Assembly: GCA_031216445.1 (NCBI GenBank)
Contig: CM062196.1
Location: 24,625,501-24,689,500 of the forward strand
Length of the DNA: 64,000 nt
Source: Lateolabrax maculatus
Lineage: Eukaryota; Chordata; Actinopteri; Acropomatiformes; Lateolabracidae
Reading direction: 5' to 3'
Both the position numbers and the translations under genes were made by a program. The notes beneath the pieces are model-generated. The model made no database searches and had not been told where the DNA came from. It saw only the letters and a program-made list of their open reading frames with translations. Position 1 is the stretch's first letter. Each line of letters begins with the position of its first letter. Positions 13,336-26,194 of this stretch are shown one piece after another.

Positions 13336-15171
13336 ACCATCAAAATTCTAAACACAGGATTGGAACCTACTAACAGCCAAAATCTGCACAAGATCTACAT
13401 TTTCCTTGGTGCTGTTTTTAGTTTTTTTGGCTCATGGTCAGTTGTTGATCCAGCTATAACTCTTCAGTTATTTTTATGAATATATGTATGTATCTCAGGT
13501 TAACTTGTTTTTTTAGAGAAGCATGGGTTTTATCGATAAACAAAAGTTCAGACACCTACCCTATTTATCTGTCTTCCATTCATGTGTTTTCATTACTAAA
13601 AAAATATGTGTCGTATGCACTTCTAAAATTGATTTTGATTGCTTGGGTTTTGTTTGATGTGCAACAAAAGTAGGGAAATGGCAAATACAAATGTACGAAT
13701 GGCCTACAGTAGAGGCTTTGTCTCTATCATGGTGTTTTATAGAAAGAAATACAATACAAAGCCCATGAACAGTTTGCCCATAGAATTGCAGTTTTTTGGA
13801 AAGGGACTAGTTTTACCTGAGGTAATGTTTCTTTATGGGAGTATAAGGAGAAAACTCATAAGTCACTGTCGTTATTTGAGGGTTGCGTTTGTTGTTTGTT
13901 GACTTTAGATCCTAAAGCCTCGGACACATCATAAGGATTTTCCAATAACGAGTGACATTCAACGGATTTAGCAGTGCACACTAACAAGTGGCATTTGCAG
14001 ATTTTCGGTATCTATGATGCGCATACAACAACATCTAAAGGGAACAAAGACGGCTGCGGTTTTGTGGTACACCTCTGATATTTTGACACCAAAACACACT
14101 TTGAGTAAGTAAAGCTTGCAGCGATTGTGTTTTTTGTTTTTTGCATAAGAAAAAAAAGGTGTTGAATCTGTTTTAAGAAAGAAATTAAATGCAGTGCTTT
14201 GTATACTCTGCAGAAAGGGCAGTGAGTAAGGAATCTTTGCCGATGAAATAGTCAATGAAGGGAAGTTTAATTTAAAGCTGCAAAAATCAATATTTTTTAT
14301 ACTAACAATGGATCAAAGGACTATGTGTAATGTGAAATCGGTTGCATGATGAACCCTTAGAAAATATATCACTTCACTCTGCAGTTCCCATGCTATGGAG
14401 CCCTCTTTGTCAATTCTGGATCATTGTTTTGGTTTTCTTTCCATTGTCTGGATTGCCTGATTAACCAATATAAGGAAGACTTTTTAAGAATACCATCAGC
14501 AATTCAAAATAGGCATTTTCTTCTTCAGTCACAAGGTGTTTGCAATTCTGTATAAACAAAATCAATCTCTCCCCCTCTCTCGCTTTCTCTCACTCCATTT
14601 ACCAGGTCATGGTGGATCTCTAGCTGTGTGTTAATTGGCCCATCCTGATGTGTTGGCATTGATTATTAACCCTTGAGAAAATCCCAGCGGGACGGCTTTG
14701 AATGTTGAATAGGATCACAGCTCTAATACCTTGCTCACTCTACCATGTGCCTCTCGCTCATGTGCTTCCTCTCCCATGATTCTTGTCATGTTGCCATTTT
14801 ATTCTCCCGCGCCCCCGAAGTGCTTTTGTTTAGCTTTTTCAATCAGTAATCCTTTACTCTGCTCGTTACTGGAAACATTTATCGCATAATTGTAATTTGT
14901 TACCAAATAATGCCCAAAACTACATAGGCTTGATTAGGTTATCTTCAGCTGAACTGTGGAGTGCAGTTTCTGCACTGAACCATGGTTTGCTGAAAAAATG
15001 AACTTAATATAGGACAATTTTTAAAAACACAAAACAAGGGGCAGATGGAGAACACGGCCATTACTAATTCATCTTGAACATGAGATTTAAGGTGTGCTGT
15101 TCAAACACTATGATGATTGTGTCACAAATGTGTATTTGGATGCAGTTGCTCTGGGATTCTATGCAAGCGTG

Positions 15172-15564
15172 TCAGTGCCATGTAAACCCCTGACCTGCAG
15201 TCTGAGACCTGAGGTGCTCCACCACCAGCTGGGATTTCTTTCTATCTTCTCTTGCTAAAAGAATGTCTTTTAAATCTTTGGTGATGTCAATACATCTCTT
15301 CCTCATTTTAGTTACATTAATCTGTCCTAGAGCATTCATTTTAAAAATCAAAGCTGCTATTATAATCGAGTGTGTAACAGAGTGGTAGATGCACACAGAG
15401 TTTAATAGCTGCCTTTGCAAAGATGTTGGGATATTTGTTAATTCATTAATGACTATTTTTATTGGAGCATCAGGCAACATTTTGGCATATCTTATGAGCT
15501 TGCTGATCTGAGCTAAATGTGTAATTAGCTTTTTCCTTAGTGAACCAACTGATTTCACACACAT
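15172..15564 (-). other. 130-codon open frame in AT-rich DNA; likely conserved non-coding element
   Basis: The minus strand is open from MCVKSVGSLRKK to GQGFTWH without stops, the longest frame here not explained by a transposon or low complexity. I recognise no domain, signal peptide or membrane segment. The DNA has several homeodomain-like cores (ctaattac, cattaatgaattaac) and a balanced texture typical of vertebrate conserved non-coding elements. A lineage-specific exon is the alternative. No splice sites stand out. Confidence 0.3.
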
Positions 15565-17394
15565 TATGAGTGTTTAATTTTGGCCTTTGATATTTACTGC
15601 ACTGCCTTTGACAAAGTATTCAGAGGAAGTTGTTTACCACTCATGACTAAAAAGACTGGAAATATGAAAATAAATAGTCAGAAAAGTAAAAAAGTAAAAT
15701 CATGTAAAATCTAAGTAAATCCAAAGTGTGTAAAGTACAAAAGTAATACTCTAAAAGTTCCACGATGTGCCAAATATAATATGTTCACATAGGCAACTGG
15801 CTATAGATCACTGATTTTAAGTGCAAATGTCATTGATCAGCAAAACACACTTCCATTCAAACGCAATGTAACAGCAGGGCACAAGTTTATGTGAAAATCA
15901 ATTAACTTTAATCCTCACACACATTCTTTGGAGGGAGCCACCTTAAAAGTATGAAATCAAAAAAGGGTCATCAATATTTTTATTTTGTGAGATGGCTTTG
16001 AAAGTGTAACATTTTCACAATTTCAAGCTTGTCAAAGTCTTGGAGTTGTAGAAATATTGTGTGCATGTGTAATTAAAATTTGTGCAGGATCATTTTCAAC
16101 AGTGAGGGTTAAAAAACATTGACAACACTGACATTACCACGAGTCACCAGCACCAATTTTGACCCTGTTTTACGCCTGAGCTGACTAGCCAATCAGCACT
16201 TTGCCCACTGACAAGTCAATCAGAGGAAGTCAAACTGGAGCATCGCTGACAGAAAGCAAATATTTGTCACAAACATAGCTTACCTTGCACTTATCTTTCA
16301 GACCGAATTGAATACGCAGCCCAGCAGTGGGCTTGTGCTTTGAGCCCATGGGTTCATGGGGGGAAATTACAGCGGGGACGGGGGTGTCTGGACTGCCCCT
16401 TCCTGGGAAAAACAGACAGTTGCCCCCCTAAATTTATCATTGTAAACATCACTATATAACTGTTAATATTACAATAATATGAACTGAAAGCACTTGTGCT
16501 AATTAAAGATCCAAAACAATGCGCTTTTAAGTTTCGAAAGATTGTGAGCAATTTCTGAAAGTGTGTAGTGGTTGACCTAGAGTTACGTCAGACAACTCAT
16601 GTTTGAAATGTTTATTAGAACAGCAGACGTAGTTAGAGTTTGGCTTCTAGGGTCCGACCTCATCATTCCCCACTGACATGTTTACATGAAATATTGGGTG
16701 ATGATTTATGATACAGGATACTTAGTTAAATAAAAAATTGGGGTTTTCATACCAAAATACTTTGTTTTTTGTAGATGGTAACTATATTCAAGATGAATAC
16801 ATATATACATTTAATACAACAGAACTTTTGGCGGCACCTTTGGTATCCCCTTCAGAAATTGCTCTTGAAAAATGTTTTTGTTGCTCTGATGCAGTAGCAC
16901 AGTACACACCCACTGACCTGAATGTGCAAATGATATCTGTTTGCACAATACTTTTTCACATATTTACAAAATATTTCTACAGCTGCAAAACTTTATTACA
17001 CATTCACTTAAAGTTTTTACAAAGTAATTTCAAGTTCAAATATTAATGACCCTTAACTGACTCCATAAAATAGTTTATCCAACCTATGTCTCTGAATTTT
17101 GTAGGTATGGGTGGCTGACAATACTTGCACCCACTCACTTTAGACTGCATGCACATTCAAAGTGAGTTTAGAGAGACAGGAGTTCATGTTTCATGGTCAA
17201 ATTCTAACATTAACCATGTTAGAAGCAGCCACTTTAGACCATTGCAGTATAATCTTCTTTTCAGAGTGCTTTGAAAAAGTAAAATAAATGGCAAATAAGT
17301 GTAATATAGCTCCAGAAAATTCTTGGAAAACCAAAAATCAAATCTTTATACTGACATTTTGACTGAGTTGTACTTCATTTGTTTAATTGGCAGT

Positions 17395-17905
17395 GGCATA
17401 CTGCCCACAGGGGTCCCAACTGCCCACCCCAAGCCCACATATCCTCTTAGCCATTACTGACCAACCTTGGACCCATATGTTTGGCCTGTGTGTACACATA
17501 TGGTTTGGTTTAAGTGGGCCCCATGTGTATTTCCCCATTCTGAACCCCTATACTGATTTCCTATTTATGTTCTACCTTGGACCTATGTAATATTTCTATA
17601 TGGGATTGATTTTGCTTGCCCATGTCTAACCCATTGAGGAAACCCAAATAGGCCCATTTGTGTTGCCCATTTTGAGCCCATGCACTCATTTTCCATTATA
17701 AAAAAATGATATGAAATGAAAAGATAATATATCAAATCTTTAAACTGACAAGTATGCCACCCGGGTTCACCAATGTGGGATCTACTTAGTTGACCCAAGT
17801 GGGCCCAGATAAGATGCCCATCTTGGGTCCATGCCCACTTGGAACCCAACTAGCCCAAACATAACACATGTGGGGCCCACATACGCATGTTGATTGGGTG
17901 GAGTC
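17395..17905 (+). repeat. Degenerate internal repeat rich in GCCCA/TGGGC
   Basis: Motifs such as gcccacat, gggcccat, tgcccatctt and cttgg(g/a)(a/c)cc recur across about 500 bases, densest at 17395-17560 and 17755-17890, with an AT-rich gap at 17690-17750. The minus strand reads tryptophan-rich units (MGSKWAW.., MGSKWATQMG), the sign of a decayed short tandem array. It does not look like a cellular gene. Confidence 0.5.
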
Positions 17906-18640
17906 ACAGTTTGACATCTAGCAGCCCAAGTATTCCATCATATCCTGTTATATTGCATATCCCTCCAATTACATCTGCAAAAACAGTATATTATGAGGAT
18001 TAGAAAGAATATATATGAGTTGTGTTGTTTTTCTTGAGTTGTGCCACGGTGAGACAATCCTGACTTCTTTGAGTCATTGTTTTGGACTGACATCTTGCTA
18101 TCCACCAATTTAGCACAAAATAAAATCTGAACTACGAACATTAGGAAAAGAGCACGCTGGCCAAAGAACTAGCCCAACAGCCGGAGAGGCTTTAACATGT
18201 TATCCATTGTATCCCATGTGTTAAACCATAGATAACTGATTGTGATCTATATCCTCACGAAAAAAAGTTATTTACAGATTTTTGTATCAGTGTCAACATT
18301 CAGAGATTTTCATTGAAATACATTATTTGTTTGTTTTCCTTATCCAAATCCAGCTTAATGTTCAGAGATGCCACCATGTGTTGAACCTCTATCTTTAATT
18401 CCGACACATCCAAGACACTAGTGTGTTATCCTGAGATAAGGGGGGAAGACCATCAAAAAGAAGGTCTGTTTTTTCCAGTTTGCGTTATATTGATCCTTTA
18501 AATGCTGTATCCTCCTCTCTGCAAGCCCTCCATCTCCCTGGCTCCACATCATGTATTGCCCAGTATCATAGGCTTTATGATATGGCCATGTGTCCAGTGC
18601 CATGGGACACATACTGATGCAACTAGGCACGCTCATGGTT

Positions 18641-18660
18641 TCTAGATTCTAGATTCTAGA
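18641..18660 (+). repeat. 7-bp tandem repeat tctagat
   Basis: Nearly three copies of tctagat in a row. Confidence 0.85.
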
Positions 18661-20160
18661 GTGCTCAGAAGAAATGTCATGGCAAAGAAGAGGGTTTTTC
18701 TAGACAACAAACCGCCCCCAGAATTTTTTCTTAATAGCTGTGGCTAACCTTAGGGTGGCAGTCTCAGTTTATGTTGGGACTCAAGACAAACAGTTGGGCA
18801 ACGAAAAAAGACTTCCCTTGCATCTAATAGTCAAGGTAAGTGATTGTCTGACAACACCGGAGTTATTGCCCATAGTCCGGCCAGTGTTCTGCTGTTGGCT
18901 CGTGCCACATGGGGGGGCAGTGGGAGGGGGCAGCGATTGTATCAGGGTGGCAGTGGCCCCCCTGGCCGCCTCTTGGTGGCCCCACTGAGACACACATACA
19001 AAAATACTCATTCATCCCATTAAGGACAGTATAGCTGCCCTTACTAATGAGATGCGGGGTTTGTAGCTTGACAGAAGGCTAGAAAGGTTCCCTAACTAAA
19101 CCAGGAAGCAGGTTGATAGTTTAGGAAGTCTCTCTTAAAAATATAAACATAGTCATGAACAGCCTAATGTTGTTATGTTATTTGTATTATAATTTCATTG
19201 AGCTGTGGCTTCTTTATTATGTGATGTTTCTCTGCTGCTGCTGGAAGTCTGTAGCTGGGTGATTCATACATTAAAGAATTTGAGGGAAAATTCTGCGATA
19301 ATACAACAGAAGGGATTCCTATTCTACTCATCCTGTGTTTTAGTTTCTTACAAAATCGAATCTGTTATGTTGGTTTGATTATTCATGAAGGGTATCATTT
19401 CACATTTTAGAGGGAGATTGGCTGCCATACATCTCACTTTAGTTACATCCTCTCTTACATTTTAAAATGTTGGCCTTGGAGATTCTGCTTCATGAAAACA
19501 AAAAGTGAAAGGAGGTTTCACAGCAGGGGGACACACCACAGCTTCCCCTTCGCTGTGGAGGGTTCTCATTTTGTTCAAGTTGTGTGCTATTTGATGCCAC
19601 TACAGGCCGGTATTATTCAAACAGTGGGTGATGAAAGTAGATACCACATTTCCCCTTGAAATGATGAATACCGTCCCTGCCGTCTACACACAAACAAATT
19701 CACAAGGTGAAAGACAGCTTTTCCTTTAGCATAAAACTCCTTTCAGAAGCTATTTTATGCAATTTCCTGACTTCATCTAAATGAGCTGGAAGTAACAGCA
19801 TTTGCTTCCACTTTGATATAATCACTCTTGAGCCTGTCGAGTGCACCAGTTTAGGTTCCCCCTAAACATGTTCATTAACAGATTCATTCGCTCTGACAGG
19901 CGGGAGACGTTGAGAGGCAAACATGATGAAACGGAGAGCACATCATTTAGAAAGTTGCAAGTGAGAGTGGGCTGGATGTTTTTTTGCATGATGCAGATGT
20001 ACTGTACGATTTTAACCCCCCCACCCACCCCCGGGGAGCGTGTTTTTTGCTGCGGCCAAAGCAGCAAAAATGTAACACTTAACCCTCCACCATGCCTCCC
20101 ACTGATGCACTGTAGTCACTTCTCACCTGGCTCTGTTTGAAGTCAGTGCGTCACCCCCCG

Positions 20161-20320
20161 GTCATGAAAAAACATTAGGCATTGTGATAAAAACCTGCTT
20201 GCACGTGCGCGTGCGTTATGCAAATTAATTTTGAAGTCAATCTAGCTGCGGGCATTGGAGAGACTAATGCAGCTCTTTAATCTTTAAAACGCAAGGTGTC
20301 ATGCTGTTTCTTTGTAGCTC
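20161..20320 (+). promoter_or_regulatory. Candidate conserved non-coding element with octamer and E-box
   Basis: A perfect octamer ATGCAAAT (20218-20225) runs directly into TTAATTTTGA, and CACGTG lies just upstream (20202-20207). The stretch is unlike the surrounding low-complexity DNA. Enhancer function is inference only. Confidence 0.3.
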
Positions 20321-20839
20321 ATATTCACACGACACAAACACCAGCCACCAATCTCTCTAACATGATAAATAACACACACACAGACAGAACTGAGAAGTTT
20401 GGAATCGTAGTTAGGAAACTACTCTGAAAATGTCCATGTTGTTGACCCAAGCACTTGGGATCATGACGTAAAAAAGGAGGAGGAAATGAAAGGAAAACAA
20501 CACACAATCAGCTGCACATCCTCCATAACTGCATCTACGAATGCAGCAGGAATTGTCATGTTGCACAACTCATTGGACAACGATAATGACAACGGTTGCC
20601 ACTGAAAACAAGACTGATAGACGGCACTGTGCTATACATCACCGACTCCCTCGGACATGTCACTGGCATCTGTTTTGCGCACGTTTGTTGGTGGAAGATT
20701 TATTTTTAGTGACATTAACGGCATGGCATCCATCGATCAGCCCGGTCAGACCACCACTCTGGTCCAGAATGAAAACATGTCAAAAACTGTTGGACTGTGT
20801 GACATTTTGTGCAGTAATTCATGAGCCTCAGGAAAGGAA

Positions 20840-21030
20840 TCCGAATGACTTTGGTGGTCCCCTCACTTTTTACCTTTCACCACCAGCATGTTGGCATTTT
20901 ACTTCAGGCTCTATTGGGCGGATTGGCATGAAATGTGGTATAGACATTTGTGTTCCCCACAGGATGAACCATAATTTGATTTTGATGTGGCACCATTATC
21001 AGTTCAAAATTTCACTTGTCCCATACTTTG
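20840..21030 (+). repeat. Common teleost interspersed repeat, fragment 1
   Basis: It contains ggcatgaaatgtggtatagacattgtgttccccacaggatg-like wording, then a block ending tcagttcaaaatttcacttgtccc. A diverged relative is found at 47850-48175. I know this wording as a very abundant repeat in percomorph genomes, but I cannot assign its class. It explains most of the 170-codon open frame at 20541-21053, which is not a gene. Confidence 0.7.
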
Positions 21031-22213
21031 ACCTGATGCAATTCCCAGCATAGCTCAGCCCTGCTTCCAACCGAACAGAGCCTTTATGTTTTTTAAGATT
21101 TTCAGCATACTTTCCGTCTTCCAGAAACAATGCTCATCCTGGTTACCTTCAGCTGTAGCCACTGACTTTTGTTAAAACGGTTTAAAAAAGTACAGAACTG
21201 TAATTTTTATGGCTCTTATTTTTTAAGATTGATACTTATACATGGATATGTTTTAGTAATTTTTGTTCTATACAACTTTTATCGGTAGCATACAGTATAT
21301 GCAGTATTTTATTTGGCAAGGCCCACACAATGTGTAATGTATATTATTTCTGATTGCTACAGGTTTTTAAAAAACCCATAATACATGATGTGGAGCCAAA
21401 TTGCTATTCTGTGCTTCTGTGTTCAGCTTCATTAAGCCACCTGCTCATTTACAGAATAAATGGTTTATGCCAGTTCCGGAGGGGCTCCAATAGTCAAAAT
21501 ACACATTTGCCATTACCTTATCACCAACCTCTGAGAAGGCTAGCCTCTGGTGTTTGAGAGCCACCACATCTTGTAGAAACTCTCCTCCACATGAAACATG
21601 CTTTTCGATATTTGTGACGCATCACTTTCACTCTGAACAGTAAAATTCCAGTCTAGAGCACATGCAATTTGACTGTGCCGAATACTAATATTGCTCAACA
21701 CGTAGGCTGTGGTTTCTGACAAATTGTCGTTTAATGGGGATTTAGACTGCGTGCTGCGTCACTGTTGATAGCTGTCTTTGCTTTGAAGTCATCTCGATGG
21801 TTCATCGGGATCCACACATCTGGCAACACACAGCAGAACTAACTACAAGCTTGTTTCCACTTGATTGTGCTGTACTGCTGTGAATGTGTCACCAACTCTG
21901 GTTTTACTCTGGAGTCGTAACCCAGGGCCTTCAGCGGGGGGAAGATCTAGATGGATGGGTGGGGGAGGAGGACTGCGGAGCTACAGCAGCCATGCCTGCA
22001 GCGTCCTGACGGTGCGTTTGTGTGGCTCGGGTGGGGAGGCGGCAGAGATTCATGGCCGAAGGATTGTGTGTTTACTGCTGGGTCTCTCAGGGCATCACAC
22101 GCCGGACTGGAGGGGCATGGCTATCAGTCAGTGTGCCACGCACACACACATTTGTGGATATAGACGTACCTAGGAATACATAGTAACATATGCCCACTCC
22201 TCACTATTTGTAA

Positions 22214-22774
22214 TGTGATGGAAATCTAAGAGCTGGTTCACTCTAACAAGAAGTTTCAGGAGACTGGGATGTCTTACACAGGAATATTTACTGAAGCTCG
22301 ATCGAGGAGAAAAGGGAAACACCACATGTGAATCACAGCGTACTGCTACCCAAGTCTGAAGATGGTGTCCTGAAACTCAGTATTTAACCCTCCCCAGAAG
22401 TGATAAGTTCCGCTATATCCAAATAGGGTTATTCCTAACTCAGCCTGTCATGTGTGAGGACTCTATTGGATATCAGATCCAAACAAGGAAAGACGTCAAC
22501 CACTGCTGTCCTAGCAACAGCATAGCCTCTCTACAGTCTCTCTTATCCAGCATCAACATCCAGGTGCCGGCCTGTTGTGTCTAAACCTGAATACAGAAGA
22601 TATCTAGCAGACCTTGGTCTACCAGATGCTAGAGCCAACTCGGCCTTGTCTGGCACACAGAGTGAGACAGGCGGACAGAGACAGGCAGTTGACCTGACCT
22701 GTGAAGCACTGTCTTAAGTTACCTTTAACCTACAAGAGGGAAGTTTAACATACAAGAAGGAAAATTCCTTCACA
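22214..22774 (-). mobile_element. Solo LTR, copy 1 (561 bp, TGTGA...TCACA)
   Basis: A 561-base block is flanked by the perfect 5-base duplication TGTAA (22209-22213 and 22775-22779). In its own direction it begins TGTGAAGG and ends CATCACA, the TG...CA form of an integrated LTR. A second copy of the same length lies at 29584-30144 in the opposite direction, with about a dozen mismatches by eye. No gag or pol sequence adjoins it, so it is a solo LTR left by LTR-LTR recombination. A possible TATA-like ttaaata lies about two-thirds of the way through. The 5-bp duplication fits Gypsy, BEL or Copia elements; the lineage cannot be assigned from the LTR alone. Confidence 0.93.
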
Positions 22775-23517
22775 TGTAACCCTTCAGACTCTTCCCTGTT
22801 TCTGACCAAGACGCCATGATTGAACCAGCATATCCGTCTTCTACTGGATGGGCCTTCACATGCATGTGCTTGAACTTAGAGCAGTCACCTGTGACGAATG
22901 CAGGTGAAAAAGGTGATAGCAATAGTATTGTAAGAGAAAATCTGGCTACATAAACTAATGAAACAGCTGGTGGAAAGGTTTCTATTAATGCTTCGTGCTG
23001 AATGAATTCCTTCCTGTGTGTCACTTTTTGCCTCCAGAAAGAGGGGCCTTGTCCTTGACTTGGAAAGACTGGCAGCAAACGCTGACATTTACAGTAGCAT
23101 TGATGTTTTCTATAGCTGAATCAAGTTCCACAAGAATCTGTTTTAGCGTTGCTCTTAGTGCAGCATCATGTTGTCCGTGTTGGACCAGATATTCATCGAG
23201 TTAAAAACAATTTCAAATAATAAAACTGAGTTTTATCCTTGTTTTTATTATATTTGGGATACAACATTTACTTGCAACATGAAATAACTTACCCCTGTAT
23301 ACGTGATTTACATGACGGAATCATCCACATCCAGCCGCTCTTGATGTTTCTGTGTTGCAATTTGTTTTTTGTTATGTGAATTAACCCAATTTGGTCTCTG
23401 TCTTATCACCAGTAAAGGAAGAGGAACAGAACAGAACAATTTGCCAGTGTCAGTCTGTCCTCTCATATTTCAGCATGAATATCATTTTAACCTCATTTCT
23501 CAACACATTTTTATTCA

Positions 23518-23676
23518 GGGTGTCCCTGTGACCTAGTGGTCTACCCTGAAATCGCATCATCCTCACTTTGATTCTAGCTGGGAGCCTTTGTTGCATGTTT
23601 CTTTTCATCCCCTCTCCTCCTCTCCCTGAACTATCTGTCTGTGTCCACTGTGAGCTGAATAAAAGCTAAAATTGCC
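23518..23676 (+). mobile_element. tRNA-derived SINE
   Basis: The start resembles a tRNA head: a box A-like tgacctagtgg (about 23529-23539) and a box B-like tttgattct (23567-23575) about 35 bases later. The body continues with a tttgttgcatgtttc block and a CT-rich run and ends gaataaaagctaaaattgcc. This layout and wording match a common percomorph tRNA-type SINE family as I remember it. It is moderately diverged and has no clear target duplication. Confidence 0.75.
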
Positions 23677-24829
23677 GTGTTTTTATTTAAACCTGTGTCT
23701 TATTCACTGAAAAACTATTATGCGACTTGAGTGGAGGACGTACGTTGCACACATGGCGGGAATGGATCAGAAAGGTGTCTACATAAATACTATCATGGTT
23801 TCTATCAGCGCACTCCAGATAGCATATTTAGGTTTGAAAAAACAAAGGTTTGGGCTCACTCAAGTTCCAGAAAACAGAATACGATGTTAAAATGTGCACC
23901 ACATGACTGATACGGTCCGTGTATGAAGTATAATTTATCTGAAGTTGTTCCCGTTGTATAATGACTAATGCCAGTTTTGGGGTCATTCAATAATTCCATT
24001 GTTCCACTTGTGCTAATGCAAATGTATGTTGATGTGTGCAAGCTCGTTCTTCGATAGCTGATGCTGGTAAACACTGTTAACACTTTGCCTGTGCTGTTGT
24101 CACATTGACCGAAGACACGCAATGCAATTCAGCGCACTGAAGCATCAGCTTGCTCCATTATCTAACTCCTACAATGAGAATTGAAAAAGGAAGTCGAGAA
24201 CCGGAAACACAGACAGCCCGTCTTCAAAGTTAAAGATGTGCGTTTCAAAGTGTCTTGACTGCAGCGGTTTCTCTGAACAGTTCAAACACAGTGATCCTGC
24301 GTCGATTTGCCTCTGATCTGGGGGCTTTTGTCGGCGATCTCCAAAAACTGTCAGTAAACGTTAAATCAGGGTCACAATCATCTAGTGTGAACTAGGCATT
24401 CATTAAAATTGAATAAATGGAAACATGAAATTCAGTTTTGACTCCGGCATTCATATTTGTTCATCTCTGTTTAGCAGCCAATTCAATGTTGGTGGTTTCT
24501 TTTTTGGGGAGGGGGGGGGCAGCAACAAAGAGCAAGAATAAAAGTTAGAGACGAGAGAGGAAGGGGATGGCTACCAGGTGGACCAGTCAATGTTTTGACA
24601 GTTTACCCACAGCACAGTACAGTCGTGGCAGCAGCCTGTCACTCTCAGATACCCTCCTGAGGCCCATTTACGTCTGTGTCTCTCCCACATTCTCTCTCCC
24701 GGTCTGTGTTCCTCTCCTCCCTCTTCTCTCCATCCTCACACTGGCTTTATTCTCGCTTATTCATCCCACAAATTCTTCTTTTCTCGCCCTCCTTCCTCCT
24801 TCTCTTTCAAGTTTAAAGAAGAGACAGCT

Positions 24830-24847
24830 AGAGAGAGAGAGAGAGAG
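24830..24847 (+). repeat. (GA)n microsatellite
   Basis: About nine ga units after a CT-rich stretch (24680-24810), which together account for the serine/leucine-rich open frame at 24567-24980. Confidence 0.85.
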
Positions 24848-26194
24848 CCCCTGCTATGCTGTTTGTCTCCCTCCACATCCAGACCTCCCTCTGTGCTTTA
24901 GAGTTCCTGAAAAGACTGAAATATCCAACATACATTGTCATTGTTTCTCTCAAGAGATCGTCTCCCTGTCTGTTGTCTAAAATAACATCATATGCTACAG
25001 TCATACCACAGTGGCTGCTTAATGTTGAAACAAAAGTATTTTAAAACATACAGGTATTTTAATACTTCACTTGGTCAGTAGCTAACCAGCCCAATTAGCA
25101 CTGAAGGCAAAAATTAGAAAAAAGGGTACCTTTGATGCAGGTGTAAATGCATGCCCAGCGATCCAATGGGCCAGGCTACTTGTGGAGGTGGTCTGATCAG
25201 ATCTCGGCCAGTGCAATCTGTGCAGGTTGGCCACAGGTTGCAAGTCATCTTTTCATGCAATCCTAACTTGCCTGTCAAAAAGCTAAAGATGGCAAATGAA
25301 ACATTGAGGATCGCGTTAGTTCAGGCAGGCCACGGAGTCAAGCTCAGCTCAATATCCCAGCTACATCAGCTGACCATTGCAATCCAGGAGCTACATCAGC
25401 TGATGGATCAGCTGATTCCTTTCTATGCATCTATTGGCGATCTCATTCAGAGCGCTTCATGCTGTGTCTGACTAATCAATGTAATTTCTGTTGTCATTGA
25501 TGCTGCTCTGTTCTGTACCCTACGGGGGGTTCTTGCCGCTGCTCTGCCTGCCTTAGGCTTTCTATGTGTGCGCATGGAAGGGCAGGGAGGTCCTAGAACA
25601 GAGCATACCGCCAAATACATACAACTTCAAATATATCTACTGCATGTAGATCAAGTATTTTGTCACTGTGGTCCTGACTGAAATACATATATATATGTAT
25701 ATACTGATACAAACATTTACTTGGTGACAGTGTCGAGGAAAAACTCCCTTTTAACAGGTAGAAACCTCGAGCAGAACCAGGCTCTGGGTGGACGGCCATC
25801 TGCACTGACCCAGCTGGGTTGAAAGGGGAGGAGAGAGGGGGAGAGGGGAGACAGAACAGGAGGAGAGACAACAAATCAGACTAATAATAATAACAACTGC
25901 AGCAGTGAGTGAAGCAGGAACATGGGGGCAGTAGACGGCCGGCAATCACAGATCCAGAATCTACAGCTCCAGAGGCAGAAATACCTGCAGAAAGTGAGAA
26001 GGCAAAAAGCGCAGAAAGCACAGGAACTACCGGGAAGAAGTGGATTTAGTAACATGTATTAGTGTGATAGGAATGCGTACAGATAGAGAGGGAGAGGAGG
26101 AGAGAGAAGCTCAGTGCATCATAGGAAATCCCCCGGCAGTCTAAGCCTATAACAGTATAACTAAGGGATGGTTCAGGACTCACCTGAACCAGCC

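Larger units (their letters stand above)
2399..15171. other. Intronic sequence, no gene recognised
   Basis: Apart from the CA repeat, the LINE tail at 9013, small AT repeats and the candidate element at 4620, I see only unique-looking sequence. A short perfect palindrome atctaaaataa-g-ttattttagat lies near 11546-11568. Open frames here are short and without domains. Confidence 0.55.
15565..22208. other. Intronic sequence with scattered repeats
   Basis: Outside the listed repeat at 17395, the candidate element at 20161 and the interspersed repeat at 20840, nothing codes convincingly. The segment 18860-18990 is G/C-rich with ggccccc runs and could be a worn repeat. Confidence 0.5.
22780..25689. 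other. Intronic sequence, mainly non-coding
   Basis: It contains the SINE at 23518 and a CT/GA-rich stretch at 24660-24850. At 25365-25430 the motif agctacatcagctga occurs twice, with a third cagctga nearby, probably a small local duplication. The frame 25151-25471 over it has no recognisable domain. Confidence 0.5.

Noticed and set aside
20541..21053. 170-codon plus-strand open frame
   Set aside because: Its second half overlies a common interspersed repeat also present at 47850; no domain is visible.
24567..24980. 137-codon plus-strand open frame
   Set aside because: It is driven by CT-rich and GA-rich low-complexity DNA.
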